From: Hahella sp050299855
GTDB lineage: Bacteria > Pseudomonadota > Gammaproteobacteria > Pseudomonadales > Oleiphilaceae
Reading direction: 5' to 3'
NCBI GenBank assembly: GCA_050299855.1
Contig: JBNKWQ010000046.1
Span: forward strand, 451,845-515,844
Length of the DNA: 64,000 nucleotides
The translations under genes were made by a program, and so were the position numbers. How positions within the stretch are numbered: position 1 is the first letter of the stretch; every line of letters starts with the position of its first letter. Below are positions 51,684 through 60,823 of this stretch, one piece after another. The notes under the pieces are model-generated. The model made no database searches, had not been told where the DNA came from, and worked only from the letters and a program-made list of their open reading frames with translations.

Positions 51684-52616
51684 TTGCCTGAAACAATTGG
51701 AATACTGCTGTTACCCCAGTTTTCAACTCTGGCTTATGCCAGTCTGGTTGAGCCTCTGCGTGTATGTAATCAACTGCTAGGCGAGAACAGGTTTCATTGG
51801 CTGCGCCTTGGTATTGAGCCTGTCGTGCAGAGCAGTGATGGTATGGCGGTGTCCGTTGAACAGAATCTGGCCATTCCCCATCAGCTGGATGCACTTATCA
51901 TCTGTGGAAATTCCTCCTCTGTGGCAGCACCGTCAACGGTAACCGCCTGGATTAAAGGCCAGGTTTCCACCTTTAAGTGGACTGCCGGCATTGGCAGCGG
52001 CGTCTGGCCCTTTGTTGAAGCAGGATTGCTACGAAGTCGTAAGGCGTCGTTGCCGGTCATTCCCCCCAACCTGATTGAGCAAAGCAAAACGGTAAAGCAA
52101 AGTGCTGATTTGTTTTCTGTGGACCAGGGCATCTGGACTTGTCGCGGCGGCAGCGCTGCCCAGGATATGGTGCTATTTATGCTCAGCAGACTGGAGTCCG
52201 TCGCCTTGTCGGAAATGGTGGCGCAAACACTGATGCGTTACCGGGTAGGGGAGCCGACCACCGGTGTGCGCAGGCATGCAGACAACTCTTTGCGGCAAGA
52301 TGCACCGGTGTTATACGAAGCCGTACAGTTGATGGAAGCCAATATCGAAGAGCCGCTTACCACTGACGATATTGCCAGCCATTTGGATATTTCACGTCGG
52401 CAGTTGGAACGCCTGTTCAAAAAACACCTTGAAGCGGTGCCTTCAAAATACTATGCGCAAATCCGTTTGGAAATGGCGCGTCAGCTTTTGCTCTCCAGCA
52501 ATATATCCGTCACCGAAATAGCACTGCGCTGCGGATTTTCGTCGGGTGCCCATTTTTCTACTGCATACCGCTCCCTCTACGGCATTACTCCCTCTGAAGA
52601 AAGGTCCTCGGTCTGA
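51684..52616 (+). CDS. argR: GlxA/ArgR-type AraC family transcriptional regulator
   Basis: This 310-residue regulator has an N-terminal DJ-1/PfpI-like (GATase1-like) domain (about 5-180; LLPQFSTLAYASLVEPLRVCNQL) and a C-terminal AraC helix-turn-helix pair (about 215-310). Landmarks of the HTH pair are DDIASHLDISRRQLERLFKKH and VTEIALRCGFSSGAHFSTAYR. Translation starts at TTG 51684. Its position upstream of the arginine succinyltransferase genes, and this domain make-up, match Pseudomonas ArgR, the arginine-responsive activator of the aru operon. The assignment to that role is inferred from context. Confidence 0.88.
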   Translation: MPETIGILLLPQFSTLAYASLVEPLRVCNQLLGENRFHWLRLGIEPVVQSSDGMAVSVEQNLAIPHQLDALIICGNSSSVAAPSTVTAWIKGQVSTFKWTAGIGSGVWPFVEAGLLRSRKASLPVIPPNLIEQSKTVKQSADLFSVDQGIWTCRGGSAAQDMVLFMLSRLESVALSEMVAQTLMRYRVGEPTTGVRRHADNSLRQDAPVLYEAVQLMEANIEEPLTTDDIASHLDISRRQLERLFKKHLEAVPSKYYAQIRLEMARQLLLSSNISVTEIALRCGFSSGAHFSTAYRSLYGITPSEERSSV

Positions 52617-52759
52617 ACCCTGGTCCTCACCGTTCAAACCTCTTCTTTGGAATAGCCTGCATCCGCATAAATACGGACCTTCAATTACAGACAAACGACG
52701 CATTTCTGTAAACCGGTGTCGCGTTCCTAAAATCCATGTCCCCTGTCCACAGCTATTCT

Positions 52760-52776
52760 TTGGCAATGATTTGGCC
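52760..52776 (+). promoter_or_regulatory. Weak sigma-54-like -24/-12 element upstream of aruC
   Basis: TTTGGCAATGATTTGGCC has GG at 52762-52763 and GC at 52774-52775, the required GG-N10-GC spacing of sigma-54 promoters. The downstream half reads TTGGC rather than TTGCA. It lies about 85 bp upstream of the aruC start. E. coli astC is sigma-54 dependent, but Pseudomonas aru is not known to be, so this may be chance. Confidence 0.25.
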
Positions 52777-52857
52777 TGTACTGCATTAAGGTCACGGCAG
52801 GCTGACTATCAAATAAGACAAAATCCCATCCCTGATGAAAATGATTGGAGAAAAGGC

Positions 52858-54078
52858 ATGTCCGAAGGTTCGACTGTTACACGTGCAATGTTTGATGACG
52901 TCATGGTTCCCAATTACGCTCCGGGCCCTGTGATTCCAGTGCGTGGTCAAGGTTCCAGAGTATGGGACCAGGAAGGACGTGAATATATCGATCTTGCCGG
53001 TGGTATCGCCGTTACCGGTCTGGGGCATGCCCATCCTGAACTGGTTTCTGCCCTGACCGAACAGGCAGGCAAGCTTTGGCATTTGAGCAATGTTCTGGCC
53101 AACGAGCCTGCGATTCGTTTGGCGCAGAAGCTGGTTAAGCACACCTTCGCTGACAAGGTGTTTTTCTCCAACTCCGGCGGTGAAGCCAATGAAGCGGCTT
53201 TTAAGCTGGCCCGTCGCTACAGCTGGGGCAATGTCGGCGCCCATAAGCACGATATTGTTGCCTGCTCGAACAGCTTCCATGGCCGCACCCTGTTTACCGT
53301 CAGTGTAGGTGGCCAGCAAAAATACCGGGAAGGTTTTGAGCCGGTTCCAGGTGGCATTAAGCATGTTCCCTTCAATGACATTGAAGCATTGGAACAGGCG
53401 ATCAATGCCAATACCTGTGCCTTTGTGGTGGAACCAATCCAGGGTGAGGGTGGCGTAACGCCAGCCAATGCGGAATTCCTCAAGCGTGCCCGTGAACTTT
53501 GTGACCAGCATCAGGCGTTGCTGATTTTTGATGAAGTGCAATCCGGCATGGGCCGTACCGGCAAGCTATATGCGTACATGCACTTTGGCGTCACACCGGA
53601 CATTCTCACCACTGCCAAGGCTTTGGGTAACGGTTACCCGATAGGTGCCATGCTGACCATTGATCGCGTGGCCAAGAGCCTGGTGGTTGGCACTCATGGC
53701 AGCACCTATGGCGGTAATCCTATGGGTTGCGCTGTCGCGGCCAAAGTTCTGGATATTATCTCCCAGCCGGAAGTTCTGGCCGGTGTTCAGGAACGTCATG
53801 ATCTGATGATTAGCGGTTTGCGTGCCATCAATAAAAAATACAATGTATTTGCTGATGTGCGTGGTATGGGACTGCTGATCGGATCCCAGCTCAGTGAACG
53901 TTTTCAGGGACAGGCCAAAGACTTGATGACCGCTGCCCTGGAAGAGGGAGTATTAGCCCTGGTTGCCGGCCCCAGTGTGGTACGAATGGCGCCATCGCTG
54001 ATTATTCCCAAGGAAGATATTCAGGAAGGTCTGGCGCGGTTCGAGCGAGCGGTCGCTAAAGTGGTTGCAGCAGCCTGA
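52858..54078 (+). CDS. aruC: Succinylornithine / acetylornithine transaminase AruC (AstC)
   Basis: This PLP-dependent class III aminotransferase converts N2-succinylornithine to succinylglutamate semialdehyde and can act in arginine synthesis as acetylornithine transaminase. The start is ATG 52858 with AAAAGG upstream; the frame is open further 5' but unrelated to the family. YIDLAGGIAVTGLGHAHPEL, FFSNSGGEANEAAFKLAR, the LIFDEVQSGMGRTGKLYA Asp region and the TTAKALGNGYPIGAM PLP-lysine segment are present. About 406 residues. It is first in a five-gene operon. Confidence 0.95.
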   Translation: MSEGSTVTRAMFDDVMVPNYAPGPVIPVRGQGSRVWDQEGREYIDLAGGIAVTGLGHAHPELVSALTEQAGKLWHLSNVLANEPAIRLAQKLVKHTFADKVFFSNSGGEANEAAFKLARRYSWGNVGAHKHDIVACSNSFHGRTLFTVSVGGQQKYREGFEPVPGGIKHVPFNDIEALEQAINANTCAFVVEPIQGEGGVTPANAEFLKRARELCDQHQALLIFDEVQSGMGRTGKLYAYMHFGVTPDILTTAKALGNGYPIGAMLTIDRVAKSLVVGTHGSTYGGNPMGCAVAAKVLDIISQPEVLAGVQERHDLMISGLRAINKKYNVFADVRGMGLLIGSQLSERFQGQAKDLMTAALEEGVLALVAGPSVVRMAPSLIIPKEDIQEGLARFERAVAKVVAAA

Positions 54079-54094
54079 TATTGAGGAGAGCGTT

Positions 54095-55108
54095 ATGATT
54101 ATCGTTCGCCCAAGCAAATTTGCCGACCTGCCGGGAATTGAAAAGCTGGTCAACGAAAGTGCCGCGCGTCTTTCGACCTTGCCCTCAGATCGGGACAAGC
54201 TGGGCGAAAAAGTGGATTGCTCCATCCGTTCGTTTGCCGGAGACGATGAGATCTCCGGCAAGGAACGCTACCTGTTTGTCATGGAAGATGTTGAGAGTAA
54301 CGAGATTATCGGCACCAGCGGTATCGATGCCTGTGCAGGCAATGGCGCCCCTTTTTATAACTACCGCCTGGACGAACTGATTCATTTTTCTCAGCAACTG
54401 GAAGTCTATAACGAGGTCGATATCCTCTACATGACTCATGAGCTGACGGGGACAACGACGCTTTGTTCGCTGTCGATCTCCCCCCGTTATCGCAAATCTC
54501 CCTATTTCGATTTGTTATCCCGCTGCCGTTTCATCTTCATGCAACTGCACCATACCCGCTTTGTGCCGCGCATTATTGCGGAAATTCAGGGGGTGCAGGA
54601 TGAAGCCGGTGCATCGCCATTCTGGGAAAGTCTCGGGCGCCATTTTTTCGATATGGATTTTGCCACGGCTGATTATTACTCCAGCATCAAGAGCAAGACC
54701 TTTATCGCCGAAATGATGCCGTCACACCCTATCTATGTGCCATTGCTCAGCCAGGTTGCACAGGACGCCATTACCCAGCCTCATGCCGGTGCTGCCGATA
54801 ACTGCCAGTTCCTGTACCGGGAAGGATTCAAAGTCGGACGTTATGTTGACATTTTTGACGGAGGCCCCACTTTGGAGGCGTGCCGTAGCGACCTCAATAC
54901 CGTCAAAGCAATGAAGCGCAAACAGATCAAATTATCTGACAGCCAGGTGGGACTGCAATACTTGATGTGCAATGCCCATTTCGGTGAATTCCGCGCCACT
55001 CTCGCCAATATGACGGATGGTATGGGGGATGTGCTGCGGCTCAAGCATGATATTGCGGACGCTTTGCAAATTACCGAAGGCGAAGAAGTGGTGTTCGCGC
55101 CGCTTTAA
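54095..55108 (+). CDS. aruF: Arginine N-succinyltransferase subunit alpha (AruF)
   Basis: AruF is one of two subunits of arginine/ornithine N2-succinyltransferase, the first step of the AST pathway. The start ATG 54095 follows GAGGAGAG and gives IIVRPSKFADLPGIEKL. Family blocks include FYNYRLDELIHFSQQL, SPRYRKSPYFDLLSRCRFIFM, the AEMMPSHPIYVPLL segment and VDIFDGGPTLEA. At about 337 residues it is normal. The two-subunit arrangement (AruF plus AruG) is typical of Pseudomonas rather than the single AstA of enterics. Confidence 0.94.
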   Translation: MIIVRPSKFADLPGIEKLVNESAARLSTLPSDRDKLGEKVDCSIRSFAGDDEISGKERYLFVMEDVESNEIIGTSGIDACAGNGAPFYNYRLDELIHFSQQLEVYNEVDILYMTHELTGTTTLCSLSISPRYRKSPYFDLLSRCRFIFMQLHHTRFVPRIIAEIQGVQDEAGASPFWESLGRHFFDMDFATADYYSSIKSKTFIAEMMPSHPIYVPLLSQVAQDAITQPHAGAADNCQFLYREGFKVGRYVDIFDGGPTLEACRSDLNTVKAMKRKQIKLSDSQVGLQYLMCNAHFGEFRATLANMTDGMGDVLRLKHDIADALQITEGEEVVFAPL

Positions 55109-55224
55109 GTCGGTAGCGTCTCCTGGACCGCTCAGGGCTGCCGGTGGGAGTAAATAGAGATTTGATGGCAGGTGCCTGGAAATGGACGGTACATGCTCAG
55201 AACAATACTGAAAGGTAAAAGTTG

Positions 55225-56262
55225 ATGATGCTGATTCGTCCCATCGTAAGTGAAGATCTGGCAGCCTTATATTGCATGGCTCAAAGTGCCGGTATCGGTG
55301 TGACCACGCTCCCGGCGAATGAAGAGTTATTGGCTGGCCGGATAGAGCATTCCGAACGTTCTTTTGCCCGCAGCGTGGACCCGCAGGATGCTTATTACCT
55401 GCTTGCTCTGGAAGACACCGAGTTAAATCGGGTTGTCGGCGTCAGCGGTATCATGGCCCGCGTCGGCCTGGATGAGGTCTGGTATAACTACCGGGTGTCC
55501 ACTACGGTAAATGCCTCCAAGGAACTGGGGATTCACAAGCAGACCCCGACCCTGTACCTGACCAATGATATGACCGACTGTTCGGAAATCTGCACGCTGT
55601 TCCTGCATGAAGACTATCGCAGTGGCCATAACGGACAGTTGCTGTCGAAATGCCGTTTCCTGTTTATGGCGGATTTTACCGAATATTTCAGCAGCAAGGT
55701 ATTTGCTGAAATGCGTGGCTATGCCGACGAAGAAGGAAACTCACCGTTCTGGGAAGGACTGGGTCGCAAGTTCTTTACCATGGAATTTTCCCGGGCGGAC
55801 TACCTCACTGGTCTGGGTAACAAGGCATTTATAGCTGAACTGATGCCGAAATATCCGATCTATCTGCCGTTTTTGCCGGAACAGGCCCGGGAATTTATAG
55901 GCCATGTTCATCCCCATACACGTCCGGCACTGGCCATGCTGGAAAGTGAAGGTTTTAACTTCAATGGCCTGGTGGATATTTTCGATGCGGGTCCTTTGGT
56001 GGAAGCCTTCGTGCACAACGTCCGCACCGTCCGCGACAGCGTTAAGCGGCATGTTATGCCGAGTCAGTATTCCGTTGATGAGATTGAAACACCAATGATG
56101 GTCTCCAACCGTTCCTTTGAAAATTTCCGCGTGGCATTGATTGATGAGAGTCAGTTAAAGCAGGACATGGTTTCGTTATCCCATGACTTGTTACAAGGGC
56201 TGCAGCTGGAAGCCGGTGATATGGTGCGCGCAGTGCCTTTGCGTGCCAAGCGGGCCGAGTAA
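55225..56262 (+). CDS. aruG: Arginine N-succinyltransferase subunit beta (AruG)
   Basis: This paralogue of AruF completes the heteromeric succinyltransferase. It starts MMLIRPIVSEDLAAL; ATG 55225 or 55228 is used, with AAAGG upstream. It shows the same landmarks as AruF: WYNYRVSTTVNASKEL, HEDYRSGHNGQLLSKCRFLF, AELMPKYPIYLPFL and VDIFDAGPLVEAF. Length about 345. The spacer from aruF is 116 bp with no terminator, so one transcript is plausible. Confidence 0.93.
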   Translation: MMLIRPIVSEDLAALYCMAQSAGIGVTTLPANEELLAGRIEHSERSFARSVDPQDAYYLLALEDTELNRVVGVSGIMARVGLDEVWYNYRVSTTVNASKELGIHKQTPTLYLTNDMTDCSEICTLFLHEDYRSGHNGQLLSKCRFLFMADFTEYFSSKVFAEMRGYADEEGNSPFWEGLGRKFFTMEFSRADYLTGLGNKAFIAELMPKYPIYLPFLPEQAREFIGHVHPHTRPALAMLESEGFNFNGLVDIFDAGPLVEAFVHNVRTVRDSVKRHVMPSQYSVDEIETPMMVSNRSFENFRVALIDESQLKQDMVSLSHDLLQGLQLEAGDMVRAVPLRAKRAE

Positions 56263-56363
56263 TCCCAGCTGTGCGGTAAGAGCATTTTACGAAAGCGGTA
56301 GCAAACACAGGTGAATTGACGGCGAAAGCGCCGTCATCTCAGATGAAAGCCAAGGCAAATACC

Positions 56364-57836
56364 ATGACAGAACATTATTCCTATTTTATCGACGGACGTT
56401 GGGGGCATAGTGAAGGCCCTGCATTTAATTCCTTGAATCCAGTCACCCAGGACATACTCTGGTCTGCTAATGCCACCACCGAAGCGGATGTCGGCCACGC
56501 AGTGGAGGCCGCACGCCGGGCCTTCCGCGAGTGGGGGCGGAACTCGCTGGAAGCGCGTTTGGCTGTCGTGCAGCGCTTTGCTGAGTTGCTGCGTGAAAAG
56601 CAGGAATCGCTGGCAGACCTGATTGGCCGTGAAACCAGCAAGCCACTGTGGGAAGCCCGTACTGAAATCGCTTCCATGATTGCGAAGGTTGATATCTCCG
56701 TGCAGGCTCATGCGGAACGTACCGGCACTAAAGAGCAGGACGTTGCCGCGGGCCATGCGGTGCTACGTCACCGGCCTCACGGAGTGCTGGCAGTATTCGG
56801 TCCCTATAACTTTCCCGGTCACCTGCCCAACGGCCATATAGTCCCGGCGCTGATCGCCGGTAATACCATCGTCTTTAAACCCAGCGAGCTGACTCCGGCA
56901 TTTGCCCAGGCAACCGTAAAAGTCTGGGAAGAGGCCGGACTGCCGGACGGTGTTCTGAATCTGGTTCAGGGAGCCCGTGACACCGGTGTTGCGCTGGCAG
57001 GCAACCCCATGATCGATGGTCTGCTGTTCACCGGTAGTTCCAATACCGGCCATACGCTGCACTCACAACTGGCAGGCCAGCCTGAAAAGGTCATGGCGCT
57101 GGAAATGGGCGGTAACAATCCGCTGCTGGTGATGCCTCCCTATGATTTGAGGGGGGCGTTGCACCACACTTTATTCTCCGCGTTTGTTTCCGCTGGGCAG
57201 CGCTGTACCTGTGCCCGTCGCTTGATCGTGCCGGTGGGCAAGGAGGGGGATGCCTTTATTGAGGCTTTGGTTAAAGCCGCTGCAGAGCTTGAGGTGGGTG
57301 CCTATGATGCTGACCCGCAACCTTTCATGGGTGGCGTGGTTTCCCTGCAGGCCAAGCAACAGTTGCTGGACGCTCAGACGCATCTGCAGGAACTGGGCGG
57401 CAAGGTTTTACTGCCGCTGCGGTCTATCAGCGAGCATAGTTCCTTACTTAAGCCCGGCATTATTGATGTGACCATGGTGGATAATCTGCCGGATCAGGAG
57501 TTTTTCGGTCCGCTGTTGCAGATTCAGCGCTGCCGGGATTTTGAACACGGCATACGTCTGGCTAATCAGACCAGGTACGGACTCGCGGCAGGCATTATTA
57601 CCGAAAAGCGCGACCTGTATGAGCAATTCCTGCAAGAGAGCCGGGCGGGCATCGTCAACTGGAACAAACCATTAACCGGCGCCAGCAGTGCCGCACCTTT
57701 CGGGGGTGTGGGTGCGAGTGGCAACCATCGTCCCAGTGCCTATTATGCCGCAGATTATTGTGCCTATCCGGTGGCGTCTCTTGAAGCCGATCAGGCTCAG
57801 GCTCCGGCGACATTATCTCCGGGTATGACCTTATAA
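56364..57836 (+). CDS. astD: N-succinylglutamate 5-semialdehyde dehydrogenase AstD/AruD
   Basis: This NAD-dependent aldehyde dehydrogenase oxidises succinylglutamate semialdehyde to succinylglutamate. I start at ATG 56364 (TEHYSYFIDGRWGHSEG); earlier in-frame codons at 56316 and 56343 are less likely. The NAD-binding FTGSSNTGHTLHSQL, the catalytic Glu in LEMGGNNPLLV, and the Cys in SAGQRCTCARRLIVP are intact. The C terminus with PFGGVGASGNHRPSAYYAAD is typical. About 490 residues. Confidence 0.95.
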   Translation: MTEHYSYFIDGRWGHSEGPAFNSLNPVTQDILWSANATTEADVGHAVEAARRAFREWGRNSLEARLAVVQRFAELLREKQESLADLIGRETSKPLWEARTEIASMIAKVDISVQAHAERTGTKEQDVAAGHAVLRHRPHGVLAVFGPYNFPGHLPNGHIVPALIAGNTIVFKPSELTPAFAQATVKVWEEAGLPDGVLNLVQGARDTGVALAGNPMIDGLLFTGSSNTGHTLHSQLAGQPEKVMALEMGGNNPLLVMPPYDLRGALHHTLFSAFVSAGQRCTCARRLIVPVGKEGDAFIEALVKAAAELEVGAYDADPQPFMGGVVSLQAKQQLLDAQTHLQELGGKVLLPLRSISEHSSLLKPGIIDVTMVDNLPDQEFFGPLLQIQRCRDFEHGIRLANQTRYGLAAGIITEKRDLYEQFLQESRAGIVNWNKPLTGASSAAPFGGVGASGNHRPSAYYAADYCAYPVASLEADQAQAPATLSPGMTL

Positions 57837-58056
57837 CTGGGTCACGATTTTCAGGTCTTCGCATGAATGGTCTGGCTGGGGTTATCGCTTGTGCGGAGAG
57901 ACTTGAATGAGGCTCCGTGCGCTGCTGAGCAACACCTGTAAGAAAGTGATGGTTAGAAATGCTGACAAAGCGCAGTGAGCAGTTGATTGCTTGCAAACAG
58001 ATTAACAAATGCAGTTGAAGAGGCCGCAACAGGCGGCGACGGAGAGGAACAAATAA

Positions 58057-59394
58057 ATGACAGCCTACGAAGTTAATTTTGATGGATTGGTTGGACCAAC
58101 CCATAACTACAGTGGACTCTCCTACGGCAATGTGGCCTCGGAAACCAATATCAAGGATGTCTCCAACCCCAAAGAAGCGGCCAAACAGGGCTTGCGCAAA
58201 ATGAAGGCGCTGTACGATATGGGTTTAAAACAAGGCGTTCTGGTGCCGCAGGAACGCCCCTCAATCAATACGTTGCGCAGGCTTGGTTTTTCAGGCACTG
58301 ACAGGGAAGTGTTGCTGCAGGCAGCGCATCAGGCCCCTGCATTTCTGGGCGCTGTTGCTTCTGCTTCCTGCATGTGGACGGCCAATGCCGCAACGGTATC
58401 GCCTAGTGCCGACACCCGCGATGGTCGCGTGCATTTTACGGCAGCCAACCTGACCGCCAAGTTTCACCGTTCCATTGAACATCCAACCACCTCCAGAATT
58501 CTGCAGGCCATGTTCAATAACGAACAACACTTTGCCCATCATGCCGCGTTGCCTCCCTCCATGCAGTTTGGTGATGAGGGGGCGGCGAACCATACAAGGT
58601 TCTGCCGCGACTACGGTGATGCCGGTGTGGAGTTTTTTGTTTACGGCCGCGTGGCATTTGACGAATCCGCGCCACGTCCGTCCAAATATCCGGCGCGGCA
58701 GACACTGGAGGCCTGTCAGGCCGTTGCCCGTCTGCATGGCCTTGAGGAAAAGTCAGTAGTCTATGCCCAGCAAAATCCTGAAGTGATTGATCAGGGCGTC
58801 TTCCACAATGATGTGATCGCAGTGGGTAACCGCAACGTGTTGTTCTATCATGAAGATGCCTTTCTCAATAGCTCTCAGGTCATGACGGAGCTTGAAGACA
58901 AATTGCAAGGTGCCTTGTTGAAAGAAGTAAAAGTGCCACGTAATGCCGTCAGCGTGCAGGATGCCGTGACCAGTTACCTGTTCAACAGCCAGCTGTTGAG
59001 CGTGGAGGAAGACCACATGGTGCTGGTGGTGCCCCAGGAGTGCGAAGAAAACCCACGGGTGAAAGCCTACCTGGACAGCTTGGTTAACGGCCACGGACCG
59101 ATCAGGGAGGTGAGGATTTTCGATCTTAAGCAGAGTATGAAGAACGGTGGCGGACCAGCCTGCCTGCGCTTGCGTGTTGCACTCACAGAGGAAGAGCTGG
59201 CGGCGGTTCACCCCCAGGTCATGATGTCTGACAGCTTGTTCGATCAGTTGAATACCTGGGTGGATAAGCACTATCGTGATCGCATTTCCCAGCAGGACTT
59301 GTCGGATCCTTCGCTGCTTGACGAGTGTCGAACCGCATTGGATGAACTGACCCAGATGCTGCAACTGGGATCACTGTACCCTTTCCAGCTCTGA
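58057..59394 (+). CDS. astB: N-succinylarginine dihydrolase AstB
   Basis: AstB hydrolyses succinylarginine to succinylornithine, CO2 and ammonia. The protein begins YEVNFDGLVGPTHNYSGLSYGN and contains FTAANLTAKFHRSIEHPTT and GDEGAANHTRF. It also has FHNDVIAVGNRNVLFYHE and, near the C terminus, KNGGGPACLRLRV, which bear the amidinotransferase-fold catalytic residues (Cys, His, Glu). Length 445 is full. GGAG lies upstream of the ATG. It is last in the recognisable AST operon; astE does not follow. Confidence 0.96.
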   Translation: MTAYEVNFDGLVGPTHNYSGLSYGNVASETNIKDVSNPKEAAKQGLRKMKALYDMGLKQGVLVPQERPSINTLRRLGFSGTDREVLLQAAHQAPAFLGAVASASCMWTANAATVSPSADTRDGRVHFTAANLTAKFHRSIEHPTTSRILQAMFNNEQHFAHHAALPPSMQFGDEGAANHTRFCRDYGDAGVEFFVYGRVAFDESAPRPSKYPARQTLEACQAVARLHGLEEKSVVYAQQNPEVIDQGVFHNDVIAVGNRNVLFYHEDAFLNSSQVMTELEDKLQGALLKEVKVPRNAVSVQDAVTSYLFNSQLLSVEEDHMVLVVPQECEENPRVKAYLDSLVNGHGPIREVRIFDLKQSMKNGGGPACLRLRVALTEEELAAVHPQVMMSDSLFDQLNTWVDKHYRDRISQQDLSDPSLLDECRTALDELTQMLQLGSLYPFQL

Positions 59395-59609
59395 AGTTAT
59401 TTGCCTGATAGAGGATTGTTCGCTGCTAAATATCACTGATAGCATAATCCGGGTGTGCGCCACAAAGAACTGGCTTCCGGGGCTCCTGTAATTGCAAATG
59501 TGGAACTCACCAGTATTTAGAGATAAGCTGTCCCCGTTTACTATGGGCGTGAAGTCCTGAACCGGGGAGATTTGGCGTCTTCCCCAAAAGTCATTTCTAG
59601 GGGGTACAT

Positions 59610-60434
59610 TTGGAATCTGCTGAACGCTTGCGGTTTGAAGTTGCAGGCCATACCGATATTGGTGCGGTCCGCAAAGCCAATGAAGACAGCATTGATTGGT
59701 ATCTTTCTCCAAGTCAGGAGCTCGCCTTAGCCGTGGTGGCCGACGGCATGGGCGGACATGCAGGCGGTGCCAAAGCCAGCCAAATGGCGGTTGAAATATT
59801 TGTGGCCACCCTGGCGATACCTCTGGCCAGCAAGAAACCCATAGATCATGAACGGCTTGAAACAGCACTCTATACTGCCGCCGATCAGTCTCATAGCGCC
59901 ATCTGCGGCGCCCGTGAAGAACATCCCGAATACAGCAAAATGGGCACCACACTGGTGGCATTGTGGGCGCAGGATACTCACGCGTCTCTGATTCACGTCG
60001 GTGATTCGCGCTGCTACCGTATCCGGAAAACTCAGCAACATCTCAGCATGGAACAACTGACCCGAGATGACTCCGTGGTGCAATCCATGGTGGAAGACGG
60101 CACCATCAGCGCCGAAGATGCTGAAATATCCCCCTACCGCAATATGCTGACGCAAGCGATCGGCAGTGACGGCGGTATTATTATCCATCAGTCCGATGTG
60201 GAAATTGCCGCGGGAGATCTCTTTCTGCTGTGTTCCGACGGGCTCTACAATGAACTCTCCACCGAAGCGGTTCTGACCCTCCTGCATCAGGAAAACCTGT
60301 TTTCCCAACCCACTTCAGAAGACACCGCCCCCAACCTTACCCGTTGCGCTTATAAACTGGCTGAGGCCGCAAAAGCTGCTGGGGGGCATGATAATATTTC
60401 GGTGATCTTGGTTAGGGTGGTAGCGGCTGAGTAA
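59610..60434 (+). CDS. PP2C-family serine/threonine protein phosphatase
   Basis: This 274-residue cytoplasmic Mn/Mg-dependent phosphatase resembles Stp1/PppA-type PP2C enzymes. All the main motifs are intact: TDIGAVRKANEDS, VVADGMGGHAGG with two metal Asp, HVGDSRCYRI, LTQAIGSDGGI, FLLCSDGLYNEL and GGHDNISVILV. It starts at TTG with GGGGG upstream. No partner kinase, FHA protein or secretion gene lies in the window, so its substrate is unknown. It sits about 215 bp after astB. Confidence 0.92.
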   Translation: MESAERLRFEVAGHTDIGAVRKANEDSIDWYLSPSQELALAVVADGMGGHAGGAKASQMAVEIFVATLAIPLASKKPIDHERLETALYTAADQSHSAICGAREEHPEYSKMGTTLVALWAQDTHASLIHVGDSRCYRIRKTQQHLSMEQLTRDDSVVQSMVEDGTISAEDAEISPYRNMLTQAIGSDGGIIIHQSDVEIAAGDLFLLCSDGLYNELSTEAVLTLLHQENLFSQPTSEDTAPNLTRCAYKLAEAAKAAGGHDNISVILVRVVAAE

Positions 60435-60823
60435 TTCTGTCTCACCAACACTGTAAACTTTCTAAGCTGTATGTTCTGGATATAGGCTTTTCCGGTATTC
60501 TTTTAGATCAGTTCTTATGAAGTAATATCTAGCTCCAACATACATCTGTTGTGCTCTTATCTGCCCCTAAGTTCTTGATTGTCTGTAGCCTAAACGAAAG
60601 TTCTACCCCCTAAGCTATAAGCCTAAATATTCGTTAATTTTTTACTTGAATAGATATTTTCTCACCTTTAGACTCTTCCCCAAATCTACATGGAAGCGTT
60701 ACCTACGGACTGGGTCCTGCCTAAGTTTTCTCTTCTCGTAGTTAAACAGAATATTTTTACTAGTTAGCTCAGCCCTATCGTGCTGTGCCTAATCAAGTCA
60801 AGTCGCCACAAATGGGAATAAAT
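60435..60823. promoter_or_regulatory. AT-rich upstream region of the RHS gene
   Basis: This 389-bp gap holds no ORF. It is AT-rich and may carry the RHS gene promoter. I see no convincing -35/-10 pair, terminator or repeat. Confidence 0.4.

Noticed and set aside
52546..52857. 5' extension of the aruC frame by about 100 codons
   Set aside because: It overlaps the end of the regulator gene and shows no similarity to the aminotransferase family. ATG 52858 has a good ribosome binding site and the family start.
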